A stretch of 64,000 nucleotides of DNA from positions 1-64,000 of the forward strand of contig NC_088299.1 in NCBI RefSeq assembly GCF_032854445.1, written 5' to 3'. The notes beneath the pieces were generated by a model. It was given only the letters and a program-made list of their open reading frames with translations, had not been told where the DNA came from and searched no databases. Position 1 is the first letter of the stretch. Every line of letters starts with the position of its first letter. Below are positions 44,671-55,755 of the stretch, one piece after another. This DNA comes from Liolophura sinensis (taxonomy: Eukaryota; Mollusca; Polyplacophora; Chitonida; Chitonidae). A program made the position numbers and the translations under genes.

Positions 44671-47600
44671 TGTCTTCCTTAGATAAAATTATACAGTGGA
44701 ATTGTCGAGGTCTTAAGACAAATTTTATTGAAATAACACAGCTAGTTCAATCTTTCAATCCAGTTGCCCTGTGTCTTCAGGAAACTCACCTGAAGACATC
44801 TGACAAAGATTAAATAACTCTTAAAAATTATTCCCTTTATAGCACATATTGTATTGAAGAAGAGCGAGCTGCAGGCGGCTCTCGATCTTCATAAATAACA
44901 ATATTATCCACAGCCCTATAGCTTTGGATACAGAGCTTCAAGCTGTGGCCGTTCGTGTTTCATTATATGAAACAGTCACATTATGTTCGGTGTATATACC
45001 TCCGAACACCTCTTTGTCAGCTTTTCAGTTACACAATTTAAAAGAACAGTTACCTAAACCGTTTATAATACTGGAGATTTTAATTCACATAACCCCCTAT
45101 GGGGCAGTAACAACATAAGTAATAAGGGCAAGATAATCGAAGACTTCTTATCGAAATGGTGAACTGTGTTATTTCAATGATGGTTCTAATACCTATTTAC
45201 ATCCGGGTAACGGCACTTATTCTGCTATCGATCTCACTATCACGGATCCATCACTTCTCCCAGATTTTTCTTGGAAGGTGCATGACGATCTTTGTGGTAG
45301 TGACCATTTTCCTATAATCCTAGAGCATATCACTTCTAATTCTTTAGAACGTGTAGCTAGGTGGAAATTCGATAAAGCAGATTGGATTGCATTTGAGATG
45401 TTCTGTGAGGCTGATATCACCCCAGAAACTCTCAATGCAGCAGATGATCCAATATTAAAATTTAACGAGCTTGTTTTTCGAGCTGCCGATAGAACTATCC
45501 CTAAAACCTCGACAAATCCCAAATCCAAAAGCAAACCCTGGTATGATAAGGACTGTCGCAAAGCCATTAAAGACCGCAAAAAGGCCGAGCGAAATTTTAA
45601 TACATGTCCTACTGATAATAACTTAAACCAGGTTCGTATTTTTAGAGCTAAGGCTCGTCGATTACTCAAGTACAAGAGACGTTCTTGTTGGCGGAACTTT
45701 GTTTCAGGCATTACGTCAAAAACACCCATGCGTAAGGTCTGGAACATGGTTCAGAAACTTAAGGGCAAAAATAATAAAGCAAAAGTTCAGCATTTAAAAG
45801 ATGGAGATAATATTTTAACTTCTCCACCCGATATAGCAAATAAACTAGCTGAAACAATTTCAAACAAATCTTCATCTGAGAATTACTCTAAAGAATTCCA
45901 ACGTATTAAAAACCAGAAGAAGAAAATTAAATTGCCCTTTTCTTCTAAGAATTTAGAAGATTATAATTGTCCATTTAATATCGAGGAACTTAAAACTGCA
46001 TTAAAAAAGGCCCACGATATTGCCTGTGGTCCTGATAATGTATATTATAAGTTTCTGAACCATTTACCATCTGAGCCACTGGAGACTCTCTTGGACTTGA
46101 TTAATGATATTTGGATAACTGGTAATTTTCCACCATCATGGAGGGAGGCGTGTATTATTCCGGTTCCCAAACCGGGTAAGGATCATACTGATCCAAATAA
46201 TTACCGTCCCATAGCTCTTACCAGCTGTGTCTGTAAGACTATGGAACGGATGATTAATGATAGACTTGTTTGGTTTCTTGAAACCAACAAGCTTTTATCT
46301 AATATTCAATGTGGTTTTCGGCAAGGTAGATCTACCATGGATCACCTTGTTCGATTCGAAACTTTTATTCGCGATGGCTTCATCAATAATGAACATGTGG
46401 TGTCCATATTTTTGGACCTTGAAAAGGCCTACGACACCACATGGAAATATGGTATTTTAAAAGATCTCGCGAATATGGGTCTAAAAGGTCGCTTACCTAT
46501 ATTTATATCCCAATTTTTATCCGATCGTCAGTTTAAGGTACGGGTTGGGTCCACTCATTCTGACTCTTATGAGCAGGAAATGGGTGTACCCAAGGGCAGT
46601 ATTCTATCACCAACTCTGTTCAGCATTAAAATAAATAGCCTAGCAAAAACATTAACATCTGGCACAGAGGGTTCTTTATACGTCGATGATTTCCTTATAT
46701 GCTACCGAGCTAAGAATATGAATAATATCGAACGTCAGTTGCAGCTTTGTCTCAATAAAATCGAGAAATGGGCAACTGAAAACGGTTTTAGATTTTCAAC
46801 GTCTAAAACCGTCGGTATGCATTTTTGTAACAAACGGAAACTTCATCTTGACCCTCAGCTTAATTTTTGTGGTGAACAGGTTAAAATTGTTGGAGAAACA
46901 AAATTTTTAGGTATAATATTTGATAGTAAGCTATCTTTTACACCTCATATAAAAATGCTTAAAGCTAAATGTACAAAGGCTCTCGATATAATTAAGGTCG
47001 TGTCTAGCACCGATTGGGGTGCTGACCGATCAGTTTTACTTAATTTATATCGTTCTCTGGTGAGGTCTAAATTGGACTATGGATCCATCATTTACGGTTC
47101 CGCTAGGAAGTCGTATATTAAAATGTTGGATCCTGTTCATCACCAAGGTTTGAGGCTCAGCCTTGGTGCTTTTAGAACCTCACCAGTAGAAAGTTTATAC
47201 GTGGAGGCAAATGAGCCTTCCTTATACAACCGACGTATTAAACTTAGTCTTCAATATGCTACAAAGCTTAAAGCACATCCAACAAACCCTGCCTACGACT
47301 GTGTTTTCAATCCATTATATGTAGACAAATATATTAAATGCCCTAACAAGATCCCTTCGTTCGGTCTTCGCATACGGGACCATATTGTGGGTGCTAACAT
47401 CAAGCTGGAGGATATAGCTCCGGTATCTTTTCCAGAGTCTCCTCCATGGCTTCTCCCACAAACTAAACTAATATTTGATCTACGTAAATATAATAAATCC
47501 AATACAAATCCTCTTATAATTCAGCAAGGTTTTGCTGAAATCAAGGCTGATTATATGGACTATAAATTTATATATACTGACGGGTCAAAGGATGGGGACA

Positions 47601-48170
47601 GGGTTGCGGCTGCGGCTGTCTTAGAGCAGCGGGTCATTTCTCTTCGTCTGCCACCTTCATCTTCTATCTTTTCTGCAGAGGCCAGGGCTATACTCCTGGC
47701 CTTATCATATGTTTCCTCTGGGCATGTCCAGAGGGCAGTGATATGCAGCGACTCGCTGTCTTGCCTTTTGGCAATTCAGAATAATAAATTTAAAAATCCA
47801 TTGATACTTGAGATAATAACTAAACACCGAAAATTAATTAAAAGAGGTAAAGATATTATATTCTGTTGGATACCAAGTCACACTGGTATCCATGGAAACA
47901 CAGTCGTGGACAGGGAAGCGAAAGCTGCCCTATATAAACTTGTATCTCGGGTTAAAATCCCTTATGCTGACGTGAAGTCTAATATTCTTAAATATATTCG
48001 TGGCCTTTGGCAGGGTGAATGGGACTTGCAGATCCATAATAAACTGCATGCCATTCATCCTGTCATTGGCTACAATGCCTATACTTGTCTTATGTCTCGT
48101 AGAGACCAAGTAGTTTTAACAAGGTGTCGTATTGGGCATTCTCATTTGACACACAATTTCATGTTAGATG
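44670..48170 (+). pseudogene. LINE copy D ORF2, EN-RT-RNase H, interrupted by copy C
   Basis: The start is MSSLDKIIQWNCRGLK at 44670 (TAATG overlap). A stop follows at 44811, with further breaks near 44880, 45080 and 45160. A 963-codon frame from 45278 covers SDHFP, the linker, RT and RNase H and runs to 48170. RT motif B reads GVPKGSILSP instead of GVPQGS, an unusual Gln to Lys change at a highly conserved residue. YVDD, FLDLEKAYD and YTDGSKDGD are intact. The frame stops where C inserts (HNFMLD); the zinc knuckle and end are at 55080-55273. Confidence 0.9.
48158..48170 (+). repeat. TSD of copy C, left
   Basis: TTCATGTTAGATG; the right copy at 55067-55079 reads TTCATCTTAGATG (12 of 13 match). 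The right copy keeps the family-consensus ORF2 codons, so the change is in the left copy. Confidence 0.9.
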
Positions 48171-48777
48171 CCCCCGTGGGGTTTCCGGGGTGATAAGAAT
48201 AGGACCTCAGCCCTCTAGGCAAGCTTGTCGTAAAAGTCGACTAACCTAGAGCTCTCCTGTGTGAGCCCGGTGATTTATAATAGGCTCACATCTTCCCGGT
48301 TGTGTGAGAGGCAACCGGGGGAGCGACCTGTTTGCCGTGGGTTGCGACCCGTAATCTCCGAGGACGGGATCCTGGTGTCTGAGGGGTGTGTTGGTCTTGC
48401 GAGATCCTCATGCCCAACACGTCACTTTGGCCCTTACTTGGAGAGAGACGGGAGGTCGGATGGGCCCGGTCCGATCAATCGGCTGGTCACGTCAAGCCCT
48501 ACAGATGATCTCGTTGGTCATTTCTTTCACTTACTGTGATGTGAAATTGGTATTTTCCCAAATGCTCTTCTCTGGGATGGATGTAGAAGGCGGTGGCTAA
48601 TGGGTCAATCGAGTAGATTGGGTTTAACCTTGTCGGTATAACTCAATCTGTTTGAGTATACCTTGCGTGGATTCCCTGTTTCTAATTTCTGCTGGACATC
48701 CGCAGAGGTAGATTCGCCCTTGTTGGCACTCCGTGGCGGGTGGGGGACACGTAAGGTGAATTGTTACCATATTAATT
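48171..48777 (+). promoter_or_regulatory. Structured LINE 5'UTR (copy C, stems mapped)
   Basis: Three consecutive perfect inverted repeats are seen. The first is CTCTAGG (48213-48219) with CCTAGAG (48245-48251), enclosing GTCG (48227-48230) with CGAC (48238-48241). The second is TGTGAGCC (48260-48267) with GGCTCACA (48283-48290). The third is CCCGGTTG (48295-48302) with CAACCGGG (48312-48319). A CCCC/GGGG palindrome sits at the terminus. The leader is GC-rich while the rest of the element is AT-rich. Its function is not known from sequence; promoter, ribozyme or translation control are all possible. Confidence 0.75.
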
Positions 48778-50044
48778 ATGTCTTCCCGAAAAACCATTTC
48801 AAATGCTCCAGTAAACATCGCAAAAAAACGTAAAAATGAGGAATTTCTGGAAATAGGCAATGGAGCGGACAGTTGGCCGGCTTTCATTGTTTTGTCAACG
48901 AAAAACGACCAACGTCCTGCGTCTAAACTTGATCCATTCGCTCTAAATAAAACAATAGAAGGTTCAGCTGGTAAAGTTAAAAATGTTAAAAAATTAAGAT
49001 CTGGCGATATCCTTATTGAATGTTTCCGAAAACAGCAGGCATTCAATTTATTATCATTGAATTCCGTTTTGGACGTGCCTGTATTTGCATCGCCACATAA
49101 ATCCCTAAATAGCTGCAAGGGCATCATACGGGACAGGGATCGGGATCTGATTGACCTGTCTGAAGAACAAATTTGTGCTGAATTAAAGTCTGAGGGTGTT
49201 ACCAATGTTAAACGTTTCGTTACAAAAAAATCTGGCAACATCATTAAACTCAACACTTACTTATTAACATTCAACAGCACATCACTTCCGTCATCCATTT
49301 ACATTGGCCCGTACAGGGTTCGCGTTGACCTGTACATTCCCAACCTGACAAGGTGTTTTACGTGCCAAAACTTTGGTCACGGCAAAGGGCCAATGTATAA
49401 ATAAATTGATTTGTTTCCGATGCGGGAAGGAAGGTCATGAGGGTTTCGACTGCAGTGACACATTTAAATGTTGTAATTGCAGTGGAGATCATATGGCCTC
49501 CTCTAAAGACTGTCCATTATTTCTAAAAGAAAAACAGATAGTTACTTTAAAAGTTAAAAATAACATCCCGTACCAGGAAGCACGCAAATTAGTGTGCAAT
49601 ACATCACAGGCTTTGTTTTCAAATGTGGTCAAGCGAGTTACAACATCTGTTGCTACTCAGACATCACTCACTTGGCCAATTGGAAACGATCAGCCCCAAA
49701 CCATATCCGCTCAAACGTCTGTTAAACCTGCAGCCCAGCCTAAATATAGCTCTTGTTCTACACAAACTATATCAACAAGTTCCGAAACTCCCAAAAATAT
49801 AGAACAACGTAAAACAGTTGAACCTAATAAATTACCAGACAAAAAGCCAAGCAAAGAAACGAATAATAAGAATAATAAACCTAGTGGTCCTGTGGAACGT
49901 TCTTCCAAGGCCACCAGGGACCCTATCCAAACTTTTAATAGGTTTGGATCGTTGGAGGATGTCGATCCTTCAACATCAGACGCGGAGGTGATGGATACAT
50001 CACCCGCACCAGGGAGATCTTGCAGCCGATCTCCAAGGAAGGGT
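48778..50044 (+). pseudogene. LINE copy C ORF1, frameshifted and split by E
   Basis: The start is MSSRKTISNAPVNIAKK at 48778. An extra A near 49384 (GGCAAAGGGCC) shifts the frame inside the first knuckle (CFTCQNFGHGK). CFRCGKEGHEGFDC and CCNCSGDHMASSKDC follow in the second frame to 50044, where E inserts within the basic C-terminus (SPRKG). The last 15 codons resume at 51082-51126 and end in SPIRLPP with the usual TAATG overlap. Confidence 0.9.
50032..50044 (+). repeat. TSD of copy E, left
   Basis: TCCAAGGAAGGGT, identical to 51069-51081 (13 bp). Confidence 0.93.
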
Positions 50045-50804
50045 TGCAGCTGCAGCTGTCTTAGAGCAGCGAGTTGCTTCTCTTCGTCTTCCATCCTCGT
50101 CTTCAATCTTTTCTGCAGAGGCCAGGGCTATACTCCTGGCCTTATCATATGTCTCTTCTGGGCATGCTCAGAGGGCTGTGATATGCAGTGACTCGCTTTC
50201 CAGCCTTTTGGCAATACAGAATAATAAATTTAAAAATCCGTTGATCTTCGAAATATTAGCCATACACCGAAAACTAATTAAAAGAGGTAAAGATATCCTA
50301 TTCTGTTGGATACCAAGTCATGTTGGTATCCATGGAAACACAGTCGCAGACAGGGAGGCAAAAGCTGCCCTTACTAAACCTTTGTCAAAAGTTAAAATAC
50401 CATATAATGATTTTAAGTCTAATATTCTTAAATATATTCGTCGCCTTTGGCAGGGTGAATGGGATCTGCAGGTTTACAATAAACTGCATGCCATTCATCC
50501 TGTCATTGGCTTTAATTCATATACACTTGATATGTCTCGTAGAGACCAAGTCGTGTTAACCAGATGCCGTATTGGACATTCTCGTCTAACACACAATTTC
50601 ATCTTGGATGGGAGCAGTGCTCCCGAGTGTGTTGGATGTGATGCTCAATATGGCATTAAACATATTCTGGTTGACTGTGTAGACTTTGCCCATGTTCGGC
50701 AAAGGTTCTATACAGTCAACTCTATATATGATTTATTTGACAGCATCGCTGGCGAGTTTGTCATAAATTATTTAAAGGCCATTGGCCTATATCATAAAAT
50801 ATAA
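50045..50804 (+). pseudogene. LINE copy E ORF2 C-terminal fragment, open
   Basis: The frame is open from the truncation point (VAAAAVLEQRVAS) to the stop at 50804. It lacks the first RNase H Asp but has FSAEARAILLAL, CSDSLS, IPSHVGIHGNTVADREA and the knuckle CVGCDAQYGIKHILVDC. There is no promoter or start codon of its own; it is a dead-on-arrival copy. Confidence 0.88.
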
Positions 50805-51068
50805 ATTTTAATCGTCATTAATATCTATATATAAACAGTTATATACATATAGATTTATACATGTAATATATAACCCTGGTTTTCGAGTTTTAACTCTTAT
50901 TTTTTCTTTTATGCGATTTTAAACATGTCTGTACTTTTTGTTTTACTTTTAATGTTCATATTATCATATCGAAAACCTTAACCGTCTCTTGTTTTCACCT
51001 TGTTCTCGCCACGATATGGCTGAAATATTGCCGATGTGGCGTAAAGCCATAATCATTCATTCATTCAT
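50045..51068 (+). mobile_element. 5'-truncated I-group LINE copy E, nested in C
   Basis: A 1,024 bp 3' piece with part of RNase H, the ORF2 C-terminus, a type 1 3'UTR, the terminal module and (CATT)n tail, flanked by exact 13 bp TSDs. It sits in the ORF1 C-terminal codons of copy C. Because C is inside D, this is the third nesting level and the youngest of the three. Its nearest relative in the window is the 3' end of copy G or T1. Confidence 0.93.
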
Positions 51069-51081
51069 TCCAAGGAAGGGT
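51069..51081 (+). repeat. TSD of copy E, right
   Basis: TCCAAGGAAGGGT, the partner of 50032-50044. Confidence 0.93.
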
Positions 51082-51125
51082 CAACCTCGGTCCAAGCATA
51101 AATCTCCTATACGCCTACCTCCATA

Positions 51126-54100
51126 ATGTCTTCCTTAGATAAAATTATACAGTGGAATTGTCGAGGTCCAGCTAGTTCAATCTTTCAATCCAGTTGCCCT
51201 GTGTCTTCAGGAAACTCACCTGAAGACATCTGACAGAGATAAAATAACTCTTAAAAATTATTCCCTTTATAGCACATATTGTATTGAAGAAGAGCGAGCT
51301 GCAGGCGGCTCCTCGATCTTCATAAATAACAATATTATCCACAGCCCTGTAGCTCTGGATACAGAGCTTCAAGCTGTGGCCGTCCGTGTTTCATTATATG
51401 AAACAGTCACATTATGTTCGGTGTATATACCTCCGAACACCTCTTTGTCAGTTTTTCAGTTACACAATTTAAAAGAACAGTTACCTAAACCGTTTATAAT
51501 ACTGGGAGATTTTAATTCCCATAACCCCCTATGGGTCAGTAACAACATAAATAATAAGGGCAAGATAGTCGAAGACTTCTTATCGAATGGTGAACTGTGT
51601 TATTTCAATGATGGTTCTAATACCTATTTACATCCGGGTAACGGCACTTATTCTGCTATCGATCTCACTATCACGGATCCATCACTTCTCATTGATTTTT
51701 TCTTGGAAGGTGCATGACGATCTTTGCGGTAGTGACCATTTTCCTATAATCCTAGAGCATATCACTTCTAATTCTTTAGAACGTGTAGCTAGGTGGAAAT
51801 TCGATCAAGCAGATTGGATCGCATTTGAGATGTTCTGTGAGGCCGATATCACCCCAGAGACTCTCAATGCAGCAGATGATCCAATATTAAAATTTAACGA
51901 GCTTGTATTACGAGCTGCCGATAGAACTATCCCTAAAACCTCGACAAATCCCAAATCCAAAAGTAAACCCTGGTATGATCAGGACTGTCGCAAAGCCTTT
52001 AAGGACCGCAAAAAGGCCGAGCGAAATTTTAACATTTGTCCTACTGATAATAACTTAAACCAGGTTCGTATTTTTAGAGCTAAGGCTCGCCGATTACTCC
52101 AGTCCAAGAGACGATCTTGTTGGCGGAACTTTGTTTCAGACATTACGTCAAAAACACCCATGCGTAAGGTCTGGAACATGGTTCAGAAACTTAAGGGCAA
52201 AAATAATAAAGCAAAAGTTCAGCATTTAAAAGATGGAGATAATACATTAACATCTCCATCTGATATAGCCAATAAATTAGCTGAAACAATTTCCAACAAA
52301 TCTTCTTCTAAGAACTATACTAAAAAATTCCAACATATTAAAAACCAGAAGGAGAAAACTAAATTGCCCTTTTCTTCTAAGAATTTAGAAGATTATAATT
52401 GTCCATTTAATATCGAGGAACTTAAAACTGCATTAAAAAAGGCCCACGATACTGCTTGTGGTCCTGATAATGTATATTATAAGTTTCTGAACCATTTACC
52501 GCCTGAGCCACTGGAGACTCTCTTGGATATGATTAATGATATTTGGATAACTGGTAATTTTCCACCATCATGGAGGGAGGCGTGTATTATTCCGGTTCCC
52601 AAACCGGGTAAGGATCATACTGATCCAAATAATTACCGTCCCATAGCTCTTACCAGCTGTGTCTGTAAGACTATGGAACGGATGATTAATGATAGACTTG
52701 TTTGATTTCTTGAAACCAACAAGCTTTTATCTAATATTCAATGCGGTTTTCGACAAGGTAGATCTACCATGGATCACCTTGTTCGATTCGAAACTTTTAT
52801 TCGCGATGGCTTCATCAGTAATGAACATGTGGTGTCGATATTTTTTGACCTTGAAAAGGCCTACGACACCACATGGAAATATGGCATTTTAAAAGACCTC
52901 GCGAATATGGGTCTTAAAGGTCGCTTACCTATATTTATATCCGAATTTTTATCTGATCGTCAGTTTAAGGTACGGGTGGAGTCCACTCTTTCGGACTCTT
53001 ATAAGCAAGAAATGGGTGTACCCCAGGGCAGCATTCTATCACCAACTCTGTTTAGCATAAAAATAAATAGCCTAGCAAAAACATTAACATCTGGCACAGA
53101 GGGTTCTTTATACGTGGATGATTTCCTTATATGCTACCGAGCTAAGAATATGAACAATATCGAACGTCAGTTGCAGCTTTGTCTCAACAAAATCGAGAAA
53201 TGGGCAACTGAAAACGGTTTTAGATTTTCAACGTCTAAAACCGTCGGTATGCATTTTTGTAATAAACGGAAACTTCATCTTGACCCTGAGCTTAATTTTT
53301 GTGGTAAACAGGTGAAAATTGTTGGAGAAACCAAATTTTTAGGTATAATATTTGATAGTAAGCTATCCTTTATACCTCATATCAAAATGCTTAAAGCTAA
53401 ATGTACAAAGGCTCTCGATATAATTAAGGTCGTGTCTAGCACCGATTGGGGTGCTGACCGATCAGTTTTACTTAATTTATATCGTTCTCTGGTGAGGTCT
53501 AAATTGGACTATGGATCCATCATTTACGGTTCCGCTAGGAAGTCGTACATTAAAATGTTGGATCCTGTTCATCACCAAGGTTTGAGGCTCAGCCTTGGTG
53601 CTTTTAGAACTTCACCAGTAGAAAGTTTATACGTGGAGGCAAATGAGCCTTCTTTATATAACCGACGTATAAAACTTAGCCTTCAATATGCTACAAAGCT
53701 TAAAGCACATCCAACAAACCCTGCCTACGACTGTGTTTTCAATCCATTGTATGTAGACAAATATACTAAATGTCCTAGCAAGATCCCTTCATTCGGTCTT
53801 CGTATACGGGACCATATTGTGGGAGCTAACATCAAGCTGGAGGATATAGCTCCGGTGTCTTTTCCGGAGTCTCCTCCATGGCTTCTCCCACAACCTAAAC
53901 TAATATTTGATCTACGCATATATAATAAATCGAATATAAATCCTCTTATAATTCAGCAAGGTTTTGCTGAAATTAAAGCTAATTTTATGGATTATAAATT
54001 TATATATACTGACGGGTCGAAGGATGGGGACAGGGTTGCGACTGCGGCTGTCATGGAGCAGCGAGTCTCTTCCTTTCGTCTTCCATCCTCTTCTTCAATA

Positions 54101-54796
54101 TTCTCTGCCGAGGCCAGAGCTATACTCCTGGCTTTATCATATGTTTCTACTGGGTGTGCCCAGAGGGCAATGATATGCACTGACTCGTTGTCTTGCTTAA
54201 TGGCAATACAGAATAATAAATTTAAAAATCCCTTGATCCTTCAAATTTTAGCTATACATAGGAAATTAATTAGAAGAGGTAAAGATATTATATTCTGCTG
54301 GATACCAAGTCATATTGGTATCCATGGAAACACAGTCGCAGACAGGGAGGCGAAAGCTGCCCTAAATAAACCCATATCTAAGATAAAAATCCCTTATACT
54401 GACATGAAGTCCAATATTCTTAAATATATTCGTGGCCTTTGGCAGGGTGAATGGAATTTGCAGGTCCGTAATAAACTGCATGCTATTCATCCGGTCATTG
54501 GCTATAATTCATATACACTTAATATGTCTCGTAGAGACCAAGTCGTTTTAACCAGATGCCGTATTGGACATTCTCATCTGACACACAATTTCATCTTGGA
54601 TGGGAGCAGTGCTCCCGAGTGTGTTGGATGTGATGCTCAATATGGCATCAAACATATTCTGGTTGACTGTGTAGACTTTGCCCATGTTCGGCAGAGATTC
54701 TACACGGTCAACTCTATATATGATTTATTTGACAACATCGCTGGAGATGTTGTCATAAATTATTTGAAGGCCATTGGCCTATATCATAAAATATAA
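51126..54796 (+). pseudogene. LINE copy C ORF2, EN-RT-RNase H, three lesions
   Basis: The start is MSSLDKIIQWNCRG at 51126 (TAATG overlap). About 30 bp are missing at 51169, shifting the early EN frame. EN motifs GDFN and NPLW are open in 51376-51717. An extra T near 51697 shifts to the frame that continues through SDHFP to a TGA at 52703 replacing the Trp of RLVWF. From 52769 the remainder is open to 54796 with FDLEKAYD, GVPQGSILSP, LYVDDF, YTDGSKDGD and CVGCDAQYGIKHILVDC. Few lesions imply moderate age. Confidence 0.92.
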
Positions 54797-54989
54797 ATTT
54801 TAATTCTCATAAATATCTATAGATAAACAGTTATATACATTTATGCATGTACTCTAACCCTGGTTTTCGAGTTTTAAATCTTATTTTTCGTTTATTCGAT
54901 TTTAATCACGTCTGTACTTTTTGTTTTACTTTTGGTGTTCATATTATCATATCGAAAACCTTAACCGTCTCTTGCTTTCACCTTGTTCT

Positions 54990-55034
54990 CGCCACGGTAT
55001 GGCTGAAATATTGCCGATGTGGCGTTAAGCCATA
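54990..55034 (+). other. Candidate 3'-terminal H-type pseudoknot (copy C)
   Basis: Stem 1 is CGCCAC (54990-54995) with GTGGCG (55019-55024). Stem 2 is TATGGCT (54998-55004) with AGCCATA (55028-55034). The pairs cross, which defines an H-type pseudoknot. It ends immediately before the (CATT)n tail. Confidence 0.6.
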
Positions 55035-55066
55035 ATCATTCATTCATTCATTCATTCATTCATTTA
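55035..55066 (+). repeat. (CATT)n tail of copy C
   Basis: Tandem CATT units ending in a diverged TTATTCAT stretch that merges with the TSD. Confidence 0.9.
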
Positions 55067-55079
55067 TTCATCTTAGATG
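55067..55079 (+). repeat. TSD of copy C, right
   Basis: TTCATCTTAGATG, the partner of 48158-48170 with one mismatch. Confidence 0.9.
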
Positions 55080-55273
55080 GGAGCAGTGCTCCCGAGTGTG
55101 TTGGATGTGATGCTCAATATGGCATCGAACATATTTTGGTTGACTGTGTGGACTTTGCCCATGTTCGGCAAAGGTTCTACACGGTCAACTCTATATATGA
55201 TTTATTTGACAGTGTCGCTGGCGATACTGTCATTAATTACTTAAAACATATTGGATTATATCATAAGATATAA
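55080..55273 (+). pseudogene. LINE copy D ORF2, C-terminal end
   Basis: This is the continuation of D after copy C: the knuckle CVGCDAQYGIEHILVDC and the final DLFDSVAGDTVINYLKHIGLYHKI-like end, with stop at 55271-55273. The last residues are of the copy H type (KHIGLYHKI), not the type seen in C (KAIGLYHKI). This supports the assignment to D. Confidence 0.9.
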
Positions 55274-55471
55274 TTTCATTTTTATTTCACATAGATATTT
55301 CTAGTTCATATATACATATTAAAATTTCAAAAGCTTTGTGGTTTTCAAGTTTTTAAAGAGCTTTGATTGTTTTACCTAGTTTTAAACATGTCTGTCATTT
55401 TTCATTTGTTTTGTATGTTCATACTTCAATCTTGAAAACCATATACTGATTCCTGGTTTTAAACATGTTCT

Positions 55472-55516
55472 CGCCACGATATGGCTGAAATATTGCCGAT
55501 GTGGCGTAAAGCCATA
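55472..55516 (+). other. Candidate 3'-terminal H-type pseudoknot (copy D)
   Basis: Stem 1 is CGCCAC (55472-55477) with GTGGCG (55501-55506). Stem 2 is TATGGCT (55480-55486) with AGCCATA (55510-55516). The upstream 3'UTR is of the second type, yet this terminal module matches type 1 copies. Confidence 0.6.
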
Positions 55517-55535
55517 ATCATTCATTCATTCATTT

Positions 55536-55550
55536 TTTTTCTGCGTCACC
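55536..55550 (+). repeat. TSD of copy D, right
   Basis: TTTTTCTGCGTCACC, the partner of 42737-42751. Confidence 0.93.
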
Positions 55551-55755
55551 AAATAAGGCAAAAAAAGATCTCTGACATGTCTATAGGGGCCTACATTAGC
55601 TAATCAAAATTTCACGCCAAATTGCAGCCAAACTCTCATGTTTTATGCCTTTGCAGTTGAAACATAAAATTTAACGGCAGAAAATGTCACATATTTGCCG
55701 AAACAAGTCCGCACTTTACATTCATGTCATGTGCACGTATCATTCGAAGGTTTAA
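55551..55755. other. No recognised feature
   Basis: AT-rich flank that continues the locus broken by copy D. No ORF or repeat family is recognised. Confidence 0.5.

Larger units (their letters stand above)
48171..55066 (+). mobile_element. I-group LINE copy C, full length, nested in D and containing E
   Basis: The 5' end CCCCCGTGGGG is at 48171 and the (CATT)n tail runs to about 55066. Removing E and one TSD gives about 5.9 kb. It lies in the same orientation as D. ORF1 is split by E and a frameshift; ORF2 has a small deletion, a frameshift and a nonsense codon. Confidence 0.94.
42752..55535 (+). mobile_element. I-group LINE copy D, full length, containing copies C and E
   Basis: The 5' end is at 42752 and the (CATT)n tail ends at about 55535, with a perfect 15 bp TSD. 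Excluding copy C and one TSD copy it is about 5.9 kb. It is interrupted in the last part of ORF2 by C (48171-55066). Both ORFs have several frameshifts. Its 3'UTR is of the second type, shared with copy H. Confidence 0.94.
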
